Part shown: piece after piece, positions 1 to 7,248 of the stretch | How the letters are laid out: every line of letters begins with the position of its first letter | Numbering within the stretch: the stretch's first letter is position 1 | Origin: Planifilum fulgidum | GTDB taxonomy: Bacteria > Bacillota > Bacilli > Thermoactinomycetales > DSM-44946 | Length of the DNA stretch: 64,000 bases | Direction of reading: 5' to 3' | NCBI RefSeq assembly: GCF_900113175.1 | Contig: NZ_FOOK01000003.1 | Coordinates: 62,001 to 126,000, forward strand | Notes under the pieces: model-generated | What the model was told of the DNA's origin: nothing | Database searches by the model: none | What the model saw: only the letters and a program-made list of their open reading frames with translations | Program-made: the position numbers and the translations under genes

Positions 1-623
1 AGCATCCCAAATACTTGATCACCGCCGTTTTGGACGAATGCAGGAAGGCGATTTTGGCCGAGGCGGAGAGGCTGGCATCCGAGGGAGTGCTGGGGCGGCC
101 CGAAGACGCGTTTTTCCTGACCCTGGACGAGTTGATCCGTCTGGCCAAAGGGGAGCCGTTCCGGGATGTTTCCGCGCTGATCGAGGAGCGGAAAGGGCGG
201 CACGAATGGCAACAAACCCTGAAACCTCCCAAGGTGATGACCAGTGAAGGGGAGATCGTGACCGGCACCCCCCGCCGGGGCGAATATCCCGAGGGGGCGC
301 TGGTGGGGATGCCCGCTTCCGCCGGCGTGGCGGAAGGGAAGGCCCGGGTCATCCTGAGCCCGGAGCGGGCGTCGCTTTCGGAAGGGGAGATCCTGGTCGC
401 CCCCCACACCGATCCCGGCTGGACCCCCTTGTTTCAATCGGCCAGGGCCTTGGTGACCGAAGTGGGCGGGCTGATGACCCACGGCTCCGTGGTGGCGCGG
501 GAATACGGAATTCCCGCCGTGGTGGGGGTGGACGATGCCACCCGGAAAATCCGGGACGGACAGCGCATCCGGGTGGACGGAAACCGGGGATATGTGGAGA
601 TTGTGGAGGACGCAGGTGAATAA
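1..623 (+). CDS. C-terminal part of a PEP-utilising phosphotransferase (PEP synthase or rifampicin phosphotransferase-like)
   Basis: The reading frame is open at the left edge, so only about the last 207 residues are present. The C-terminal half is the mobile phosphohistidine domain of the PEP synthase / pyruvate phosphate dikinase superfamily. It carries the catalytic-histidine motif GGLMTHGSVVAREYGIPAVV, followed by the usual short strand-rich tail (RVDGNRGYVEIV). In this family the histidine relays phosphate between PEP and an N-terminal ATP-grasp site. The missing N-terminus would decide between PEP synthase (gluconeogenesis) and rifamycin phosphotransferase; the spacer before the His domain resembles the Rph group, but I cannot separate them here. 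Family assignment is firm and substrate is open. Confidence 0.85.
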   Translation, partial: HPKYLITAVLDECRKAILAEAERLASEGVLGRPEDAFFLTLDELIRLAKGEPFRDVSALIEERKGRHEWQQTLKPPKVMTSEGEIVTGTPRRGEYPEGALVGMPASAGVAEGKARVILSPERASLSEGEILVAPHTDPGWTPLFQSARALVTEVGGLMTHGSVVAREYGIPAVVGVDDATRKIRDGQRIRVDGNRGYVEIVEDAGE

Positions 624-675
624 ACAGGCCCGCCCGGGTGCTCACGAGGATCTTGCCGGGGGCGGCGGCGAACCG

Positions 676-1330
676 ATGATGAAAGACGTCCGCGGCCGCC
701 ATTTTGCCGCAGATCGTGGACCTGTTGGGAAGCTTCCAGCTGTTCGGATGGGTCTTGAGGGCGGAGTGGATCCCGCTCTTCGCCCGGATGGCGGATCTGT
801 ATGGTTATCGGCGGTTTTGCATTCAGGGGACGGCCCGGGATTTTGGAGCCGTCCCTTTCGTTTTTCCTCCTTGCCCGGCTGATCCAGGGCGCCGGCGTTC
901 TCGGCCCTACATCGCTGGCTCGGCGTCTTGTTCCCCTGCGCCGTCCGGGGCAGTGCCCTGAGCGCCTTTGCCGCCGTCCAGATGCTCTCCCATCTATTGG
1001 AATCCGTCGCCGGCGGACTTGTCACCGCCTCCTTCGGCTGGCCCTTTGCCGATTCACTAACCCCCTTGGAGGAGCTTGTCTCCGTCTTTCGCACAGTTTT
1101 CCCGGTTCCGGAAGCGGCGCCTCGGACCCCCGAGCTGAAAAAAATGTCCTTTTGGGCGCACTGCTCTTCCGACGCGGCTTTTCGGCCGGCAGCGGACGAT
1201 GGGCTGGGTCCCCTTCGGCAAAAGTCCGTCACGATCGGGACGAACCGGCCGCTTTTTCGCTGGACCTTAAGCGGCGTCTGGTCGATCGGCGGCTCCATTC
1301 CGACCCCGTCATATTCCCTGCATGAAGAAG
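676..1330 (+). pseudogene. Decayed MFS multidrug transporter (DHA2/EmrB-QacA type), N-terminal part
   Basis: Three successive frames carry recognisable pieces of a 14-TM drug:H+ antiporter. Near 690-790 there is LPQIVDLLGSFQLFGWV, then LFARMADLYGYRRF, a degraded form of the loop 2-3 motif GKLADLYGRRR. Around 865-920 another frame gives LLARLIQGAGVLGPTSL. From about 930 a third frame gives an RGSALSAFAAVQ segment followed by GGLVTASFGWPFADSL, matching the family's RG..MGLF....GP.LGG...D..GWRWIF block. At least two frameshifts and lost transmembrane segments make a working protein impossible. Past about 1100 the similarity fades. The remnant follows the phosphotransferase fragment without a visible terminator. 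Confidence 0.7.
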
Positions 1331-1929
1331 ATCCGGAACGGGCCAAGGAGGCTTTGTTCTGCTTTCCAAGAAAGCCAAACGACCGCCCGTCTCGGATTTC
1401 CGTACGCGAAGCGGTCACGTCAGGCGTGCCCCCAGGCGGCCGGCCGATGACGGCAATTATGGCGAGGGCTGCATCCCTCCAGCCGGCCTCGATGATTCCC
1501 CGGTCGGGAGGTTGGCTGGGCAGCTTCAGCGCCGCACCTCTGGCGAAACGATTTCGCCGGGGATTTTATGCGGGTGTTGCCCTTTGCCGGCATGGCGGGG
1601 TTTCGCTTGGTGTCGTGAAGGGCTCCGGTAAGCTGGAAGATGGTTATTTTGCGACGGCCTGCAGTGGGGCGTGAAACGCCATCCTCCACGCGGTGCGTCG
1701 GAAGACCGCTCCCCCGGATATGCCGGGGAGCGTATAAACCCCGGATGATGACTCGCCCGGGCATGCCCTCGGGTGCGATGAGGGCGGGCTGAATTCGTTT
1801 TGATCCGGCGGCGGTTTTCGAGTTTTGAGAGGATGGTATCCATGCTGTGTTTGACGGATGTAACAACATCAAAAACCCTTGCGTTTTTCAAGGATAAACC
1901 ATCTGCTCTACAAGGTGATTCTGATGGAT
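1331..1929. other. Decayed stretch without recognisable genes
   Basis: About 600 bases lie between the MFS remnant and the amidase remnant. Open frames exist on both strands, but none shows a credible domain, start with ribosome site, or consistent codon pattern. It is most likely further eroded coding sequence from the flanking pseudogenes. Confidence 0.5.
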
Positions 1930-2330
1930 TATTTGCGGCTCGTTGCAATTTCCAGAGTAATTCCGGCCTTTTATTTATTGCTCCCAACAATGCTTTTTCT
2001 GATGGGTCGCCATGGGATACGTCATCTACAACCGTTCAGCGGCGGACACCGTCCACAACCGGCTGGCCAAGTATGCAGGCGGGTATGGGGCGTGGGACCG
2101 CGGGAAAAAACGAGCGAATTTCGCCGTTCTCAGGGAAACGACTATGCCGCCCGTGTTGATCGGGATGGCGTTTATCTCCAATCCTCGGGAACTGTCACGG
2201 TTGAAGAACAATGCATTCCTGAAAGGATTCGCCCGGAAGCCGGCGGCCCCGGCAGAAATCTTCGGACTGAAAAAGAAGCCGGATCCGCCCCCGGAGCCAT
2301 CCGACCGTCAATACGCTTCTACGTCGACGG
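1930..2330 (+). pseudogene. Decayed N-acetylmuramoyl-L-alanine amidase (Amidase_3, CwlC/CwlD type)
   Basis: One frame (about 1970-2015) gives LLFIAPNNAFSDGSP, matching the zinc-site segment LFISLHxNAFSDP. From 2012 a second frame gives YNRSAADTVHNRLAKYAGGY, then DRGKKRANFAVLRET and MAFISNPRELSRLKNNAFL. These are the diagnostic blocks of Amidase_3 peptidoglycan hydrolases, in order. The conserved H of the first block is lost, the catalytic E of LVExGFISN is changed (LIGMAFISN), and a frameshift separates the blocks. No N-terminal DPGHGG motif was found. A strand-rich remnant continues to about 2433 in another frame. It is a dead cell-wall hydrolase gene. Confidence 0.8.
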
Positions 2331-2472
2331 AAAAAAGTTCGGTTTCTCAACCGATAAAGGGGTTGTGGCGGATCGGGTCAAGGAAAACATCGGATGCAAG
2401 GACAAGATCGTGACGGAGCGGTACAGCATGTAGCAGTAAAATTGGGTCGAAGCCAAGATCCAATGGCACAAT

Positions 2473-2508
2473 AAAGCCGGGCGGGGACATTCCTGCCCGG
2501 CTTTCTTT
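2473..2508 (+). terminator. Rho-independent terminator
   Basis: The ten-base arms AAAGCCGGGC and GCCCGGCTTT pair around a short loop and are followed by a T-rich run. It lies just past the amidase remnant. The A-rich left arm means it could also work for the minus-strand sodium channel gene, which ends at 2599. Confidence 0.8.
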
Positions 2509-2598
2509 ATGGGCATGAGGGGGGCAAGTGTAACAGGAACAAACGTACATAATATGCAGGATCAGCCTCACACCTTTGCTTTTACTTTGGTCTGTTTG

Positions 2599-3417
2599 TC
2601 ATTCTTTGGCCTGGTGAATCAGTTTTTTTAACTCAGCGATCTCCAAACGCAATCGATGAACTTCTCGATACAGATCATCCACCTTCGTATCTTCTATGTT
2701 TTCCACTTTATTGACAATGATCCCCACAAACAAATTTAAAATGACAAAGGTGCCCATCATGATAAACAACACAAAATAGATCCAAGCCCATGGGACCTTC
2801 TCCAGTAAGGGCCGCATAATGTCACTCGCCCAAGACTCCAGCGTAACCATTTGAAAGAGAGTGAGGAAAGATTGATGGAGCGAACCAAAATACTCCGGAG
2901 AAGCCTTGGCAAATAAAGTTGTACCAGTTACAGCAAATATGTAAAAGAATAATCCGAGCAATAACGAAATATTGCCTAAGGTTGGGATCGTCAAAATGAG
3001 CGCTTCTACTAAGCGGCGCAACGAAGGAATGGCAGAGATTGCTCTTAGAACACGTAAAATGCGTAAGACTCGAAACACAGTCATAAAGTGAGCGCCGACA
3101 AAGACATATCCACTAACCACTAGAAGGAAGTCAAAGACGTTCCAAGGGTCCTGAAAGAACCGATAAAACGGCTTTTCCGACAAGAGGCGGAGTCCTAATT
3201 CGATGGTAAATACAGCGAGTATACATCGGTCCATGATATAAAACAACGTATGATGTTGATTTGCTATTTGAGGATAGGTCTCTAAGCCAACAAGAATGGC
3301 GTTCAGCAAAATCACCACGATGACGGTATTGGAGAAGAGAGGATGCTCAACAATTTTTTTAATCCAGTATCCACTCCACCATCTCACACGTTGTTTTTCC
3401 GCTTGCAGTTCTGACAT
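2599..3417 (-). CDS. NaChBac-type voltage-gated sodium channel
   Basis: The 272-residue protein has the single-domain plan of bacterial voltage-gated sodium channels: S1-S4 voltage sensor (about residues 28-140), S5, pore and S6 (about 145-237), then a cytoplasmic tail. S4 carries arginines every third position (R116, R119, R122, R125). The pore loop holds TLESWAS at residues 192-198, the sodium-selectivity filter known from NaChBac of alkaliphilic Bacillus. The tail (about 245-268) is heptad-like and should form the four-helix coiled coil that sets tetramer assembly. The gene is visibly AT-richer than its neighbours and lies alone between pseudogenes, which suggests acquisition or independent retention. 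The start ATG follows AAAGGA at 9-nt spacing. Likely role: sodium entry linked to pH homeostasis or motility. Confidence 0.93.
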   Translation of the reverse strand: MSELQAEKQRVRWWSGYWIKKIVEHPLFSNTVIVVILLNAILVGLETYPQIANQHHTLFYIMDRCILAVFTIELGLRLLSEKPFYRFFQDPWNVFDFLLVVSGYVFVGAHFMTVFRVLRILRVLRAISAIPSLRRLVEALILTIPTLGNISLLLGLFFYIFAVTGTTLFAKASPEYFGSLHQSFLTLFQMVTLESWASDIMRPLLEKVPWAWIYFVLFIMMGTFVILNLFVGIIVNKVENIEDTKVDDLYREVHRLRLEIAELKKLIHQAKE

Positions 3418-3519
3418 CCCACAGTTTCCTTTCTTACTGAAATTCTGGGTATATAGGTTCCTTCGTATTTTTCTTCGGCTTGTTGGGTGAAGGGAAGTGC
3501 CTAAGAATTTTCGGCGCTT

Positions 3520-4775
3520 TTTACCATTAGCCCCGGGGATTCCAAAGATCTTTGGGGCACACGCTGTTTTCCTTTTTCACCAACAGACGGGTGATTCTCC
3601 GCCGGTCGGTTTCCTGCACAGTGAAGCAATTCATCGTGACGGACCGGATTCCCCGCCGCCGGTACCTGGGGGAATGCCCATCCACCGATGGCGTCGTTGT
3701 CGGATCTTCAATATTCATGCCGGCCGTTCATTTTTTTCACCAGAGGGCGTCGGTGGAGGTTTCCTCCCCGACGGCCTGGAAGAAGGGGCGGTTGTCGTCA
3801 AATTCGACCTGGATTTCACCCGCGACCTTCTCGATGATGTCCTCGGTGGTCACAAGACCGGACGTTCTCTCCGTACTCGTCGATCACGATGGCCATTCCG
3901 GCCCGGTTTTTCTGCAGGACGCATGGGACGCCCTTGATCGCCATTGTTTCCGGGACCAGGAGGCGGGTCGGGCCGAACGGTTCAAGTCCGGCGTCTCCCC
4001 TGCCGCAAAATCATCCGCTTCACGGATATGGATGATGTCCCGGATGTCGCCTTTGTCCCTCCCGCACAGGGGGAAGCGGGTATATGGGCTTTCCCGGAGG
4101 GCGGCCCGGTGTTGCTCCAGGCTTTGATCAGTGCAAAGGCAGACCATGTCCACCCGCGGGACTGCTTTTCGGTCCACCCGGTGGATGAACCCGAAGATGT
4201 TGTCGAAGAGGAAAAGTTCCGTTTGGTTGATGATGCCGCTTTTGCGCGCTGGGGGACCAGCATGCGGATCTCCTCTTCGTCGCGGACCTGCCGATGTTCC
4301 GGGCCCATTTCCACCTCCATCCGGCGGAGGAAGCGGTTGGACGCGCGTTCAAAATGAATGGATAAAACCCCTTGTAAAACCAGTGAAGGAAGGCGGCCGC
4401 CGCGACATCACCGGTTCCGCCTGCTGGATTTCTCCGAGAACGATGTGCAGAAGGTTGATGAAGGAAAAGGCGATGACAAAGCAGTGTGGACCAGCCATTC
4501 CGGGATACCCAAGGGAACCAGCGCCGGCTCGATTAGCCGGACAGCGTCCGATTCCCCGATCCACCCCGCCATTGAAGCCAGCGGGATTCTCAACTGGGTC
4601 GCCGAGAAATGGGCATCCAGGTTGGCGAGCGCCCTATTCCGCCACCCTGGCCCGCCGGTTTTCCTGTTCCGTTAACCGGTGATTCGGGTGGAACGCACTT
4701 TGACGATGGCAAACTCGGCGGCGACGTAGAAACCGTTCAACAGGACAAGGTCAGGTCCAGAAACAGGTTGAAAGA
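3520..4775 (-). pseudogene. Decayed CNNM/CBS/CorC-HlyC family transporter (hemolysin-like)
   Basis: Read on the minus strand, ordered fragments of the family appear in shifting frames. They are LLNGFYVAAEFAIVKVRST near 4680-4745, then ATQLRIPLASMAGWIGE, LIEPALVPLGIPEWLVHT and LLHIVLGE (4440-4660). EMGPEHRQVRDEEEIRML follows at about 4250-4310, and VPRVDMVCLCTDQSLEQHR with ESPYTRFPLC (CBS1) at 4080-4180. KTGPEWPS follows near 3890 and TVQETDRRRITRLLVKKE, the CorC C-terminal strand set, ends near 3560. Together these span the DUF21 membrane domain, CBS pair and CorC_HlyC domain of a magnesium or metal efflux protein of about 430 residues. Several frameshifts and small deletions break it. Confidence 0.85.
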
Positions 4776-5001
4776 GGTTATAAGGGACTTCGCCCGCCCC
4801 GGCAAGCTGATCCGGGTGAAAGTCGATACACAGGGGGCGGCAGGGGATCAGTCAACTGGAAGGTGATCCGAAACGCGATGGGTTCGGGCCGTGTGCAAAC
4901 GGGATTTTAATAAATATTCCCCGTTTGTTTTAATATTACCACACCTTCGCCGTTCAGGGGGATATTTTTGGCGAGCAACCACTGCCGTATATCCGATGTA
5001 A

Positions 5002-5045
5002 AATCCCGACATTCAGCCGCGAGGGGCTGACCGTCGGGATTTGTT
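5002..5045 (-). terminator. Terminator downstream of the FetB-like gene
   Basis: A nested hairpin has ATCCCGAC/GTCGGGAT outer arms and TCAGCC/GGCTGA inner arms. It has T-rich flanks on both sides and lies 27 bases past the stop of the minus-strand permease gene. It could act in both directions. Confidence 0.75.
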
Positions 5046-5071
5046 ATTACGTTGATATTTTTTCTAAGGGA

Positions 5072-5815
5072 TTAGAACATCGATGTTTTAAACAGGCGCC
5101 TGTAGCTGAGAAAGCTTACGGTCAGGGCAGAGGTCACCGAAGAGGCCATCAAGCTGAGCAGGATCACGATCTGATACTTGACGGCGATGACCGGAGAGGT
5201 GCCGGCGATGATCATTCCCGTCATCATTCCGGGCAGATGGACCACGCCGATCGTTTTGAAGGAGTCGATGCTGGGAATCAGGGCGGCTTTCACCGTCGTT
5301 TCGATCAGGTCTTGGCTGGCCTGGCGGATCGTGGCGCCCAGGGCCAGCTTTCCCATGACCTGATCTTTGGTTTGCTGGAATTCGCGGAAAAGCCGCTCGA
5401 AGGAAAGCCCGGTGATGACCATCACGTTTCCGATGATCATTCCGCTCATCGGCAGGATGTACCGCGCCTGGAAGGGGACGACGCCGAAGAGCAGCCAGAC
5501 GGAGAGGGAGACGACCTCGCCCAGAAAGATGGAAACGAAGGCGATCCCGAAGGGGTTGCGGAGCCACTTGCCCCGCTTCGCTGCGTCCCGGGAGGCGATG
5601 GTGATGATCAACAGCAGCAGTCCCGCCAAAAGCCAGCCCGTCTCGATGGAAAAGATCCAGGTGATCAGATAGCCCATGACGAGCAGTTGTGCCGATCCCC
5701 GAAGGGTGGACCACAGGATCTCTCTTTCCAGCCCGAGGTGCTGCCGGTATGAGATGAACAGCGGAATGGTCACGACGGTGGCCGTCAGCATGAGCACAGT
5801 CAGATCGATATCCAT
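5072..5815 (-). CDS. fetB: FetB/YbbM family ABC permease (UPF0014)
   Basis: The 247-residue protein has about seven hydrophobic segments and the family signature through its centre: PFGIAFVSIFLGEVVSLSV, LPMSGMIIGNVM, then ALGATIRQA and LPGMMTGMIIAG near the C-terminus. FetB pairs with the ATPase FetA in an exporter reported to lower intracellular iron and oxidative stress in E. coli. No fetA lies beside it here; the upstream neighbour is the divergent cox operon. The start ATG follows GGAAGGA at good spacing. Full length and apparently intact. The metal substrate is inferred from the family. Confidence 0.85.
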   Translation of the reverse strand: MDIDLTVLMLTATVVTIPLFISYRQHLGLEREILWSTLRGSAQLLVMGYLITWIFSIETGWLLAGLLLLIITIASRDAAKRGKWLRNPFGIAFVSIFLGEVVSLSVWLLFGVVPFQARYILPMSGMIIGNVMVITGLSFERLFREFQQTKDQVMGKLALGATIRQASQDLIETTVKAALIPSIDSFKTIGVVHLPGMMTGMIIAGTSPVIAVKYQIVILLSLMASSVTSALTVSFLSYRRLFKTSMF

Positions 5816-6048
5816 GACAATCCTTCCGTTTAATGGAGTGGATGCATGTGGACACGGAGATGTTCATCGTCATTTTTCATGATCCCCCTTTTTTTGACGG
5901 GCAGTCAAGGGGCGGCGGATGTGGGCAGGACCGTCGCGCCTTTCATGTGTCCGCTTCATTTGAAGCTTCGATGGCAGGGGCGATGGGTCCAAGGCGCCGG
6001 ATCCGCCGGACTTGGCAAAGGACGGGGGGATCTCAGTGTTCAAGAGGT

Positions 6049-6065
6049 TGTTTCAAAATGAAACA
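6049..6065. promoter_or_regulatory. 17-bp palindrome, candidate activator site for the cox operon
   Basis: TGTTTCAAAATGAAACA is a perfect inverted repeat centred on 6057. Further GAAACA half-sites occur at 6068-6073 and 6092-6097. It sits about 85-100 bases upstream of the -24/-12 promoter, the usual place for an enhancer-type site bound by a sigma-54 activator. No such activator is encoded in the window. Confidence 0.55.
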
Positions 6066-6140
6066 CCGAAACAATCTTCGGAACAGTTTGTGAAACAGCC
6101 GCGAGGGGCGGTTTCCCGTCAGGATGGCGGGAAGGCGGAT

Positions 6141-6156
6141 TGGTACACATTTTGCA
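6141..6156 (+). promoter_or_regulatory. Sigma-54 (-24/-12) promoter of the cox operon
   Basis: TGGTACACATTTTGCA fits the sigma-54 consensus TGGYAC-N5-TTGCW, with GG (6142-6143) and GC (6154-6155) separated by exactly ten bases. Transcription would start near 6167. That excludes the upstream in-frame ATG codons of coxG and leaves a leader of about 60 nt before the TTG at 6228. Confidence 0.65.
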
Positions 6157-6227
6157 TGGATAACCGGGTGCAGCAGGATGAGACTTCCGTGATGCGTTTT
6201 CACCCGTTGGCGCGAGGGGGGGATGAC

Positions 6228-6683
6228 TTGAGGCTGGAGTTTCGGCACACCTTTTCGGCTCCGCGGGAAGTGGTCTGGTCGTCGCTGCAGGATGAACAGG
6301 TGTTGCGTCGCTCCCTGCCGGGTTGCCGGAAGCTCGTGGGAGTGGCGGAGGGCGCATACGATGCGGAACTCGGGCTGAACGTGGGGCCCGTCAAGGGCGT
6401 GTTTACAGGGGAGGTGAAGCTGTCCGAGCTGAGGGAGCCGGAATCCTACCGCCTCACCATGAGCGGAAAGGGAAAACCCGGCGAGATCCGGGGAGACGCC
6501 CGGATTCGCCTCGAAGAGGCGGAGCGGGGGACGCTCCTCGTCTGCGATGCGGAGGCTCAGGTGACGGGCGTGTTGGCGTCCGTCGGACAGCGGGTCATGG
6601 CCAGTGTGGCCAAGCTGATCCTCGGACAGTTCTTCAAAGCGGTGGAAAGGGAGATCCAGGGCCGACACCCGGTGGACGGGTAG
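6228..6683 (+). CDS. coxG: CoxG-like SRPBCC protein (CO dehydrogenase subunit G family)
   Basis: I take TTG 6228 as the start. It follows a strong G-rich ribosome site at about 6-nt spacing, lies downstream of the sigma-54 promoter, and gives the normal N-terminus LEFRHTFSAPREVVWSSLQD. The 151-residue product has the CoxG pattern: PGC near residue 30, LNVGPVKGVFTGEV, and a GxA(Q)VTG...SVGQRVM block at the C-terminal helix. Family members are lipid-binding-fold proteins that help anchor or recruit the CoxSML enzyme to the membrane. A longer frame reaching 6012 exists, but its extension is poor coding sequence. It is the first gene of the operon, 26 bases before coxS. Confidence 0.85.
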   Translation: MRLEFRHTFSAPREVVWSSLQDEQVLRRSLPGCRKLVGVAEGAYDAELGLNVGPVKGVFTGEVKLSELREPESYRLTMSGKGKPGEIRGDARIRLEEAERGTLLVCDAEAQVTGVLASVGQRVMASVAKLILGQFFKAVEREIQGRHPVDG

Positions 6684-6709
6684 CCAAAGTCTTTAGGGAG
6701 GTGGGCTTT

Positions 6710-7246
6710 TTGGAAACCGGCAAGGTGAACGTGACCATCACGGTCAACGGGACCCGGAGGAGCGCGGAAGTGGAGCCCCGGATGCTGTTGGTCCACTTTC
6801 TCAGGGATCAGCTGGGCCTCGTCGGCACCCACATCGGCTGTGACACCAGCCAGTGCGGGGCCTGCACGGTCCTGTTGAACGGGGAGGCGGTCAAATCCTG
6901 CACCGTTCTCGCGGTTCAGGCCGACGGCTCGGAGGTGACCACGGTGGAGGGGCTGGGCGATCTGGAGAACCTGCATCCCGTCCAGGAGGGTTTCTGGGAA
7001 AAGCATGGCTTGCAGTGCGGATTCTGCACGCCGGGAGTCATGATGACGGCGGTGGAGCTCCTGAAGCAAAACCCCAACCCGACGGAGCGGGAGATCCGGG
7101 AAGGATTGGAAGGGGTGATCTGCCGCTGCACCGGTTACCAGAATATCGTCCGCGCCGTGCAGTATGCGGCCGCGCGCCTGGCCGAGGAGGAAGGGCGGCG
7201 GGAAGCGGCCGCCGCCGGCAGTGACGGAACGGAGGGGGGACGCTGA
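6710..7246 (+). CDS. coxS: Molybdenum hydroxylase small subunit, two [2Fe-2S] clusters
   Basis: The 178-residue protein has an N-terminal plant-type ferredoxin domain with the C-x4-C-x2-C pattern (CDTSQCGAC) and a fourth Cys in VKSC. The helical second domain follows, with CGFCTPG and CRCTG ligating the cluster next to the molybdenum. It passes electrons from the large subunit to the FAD subunit. The start chosen is TTG 6710, seven bases after GGGAGGTG; the open frame continues upstream through coxG but without family similarity. The C-terminus has a Glu/Ala/Gly-rich tail beyond the usual end. The next gene starts three bases after the stop. Confidence 0.93.
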   Translation: METGKVNVTITVNGTRRSAEVEPRMLLVHFLRDQLGLVGTHIGCDTSQCGACTVLLNGEAVKSCTVLAVQADGSEVTTVEGLGDLENLHPVQEGFWEKHGLQCGFCTPGVMMTAVELLKQNPNPTEREIREGLEGVICRCTGYQNIVRAVQYAAARLAEEEGRREAAAAGSDGTEGGR

Positions 7247-7248
7247 CG

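Noticed and set aside
642-1418. Minus-strand ORF of 258 codons over the MFS remnant
   Set aside because: Ser/Arg/Pro-rich shadow; the plus-strand fragments align in order with DHA2 transporters.
6012-6227. N-terminal extension of coxG
   Set aside because: It would begin upstream of the sigma-54 promoter and has no similarity; the TTG at 6228 has the better ribosome site.
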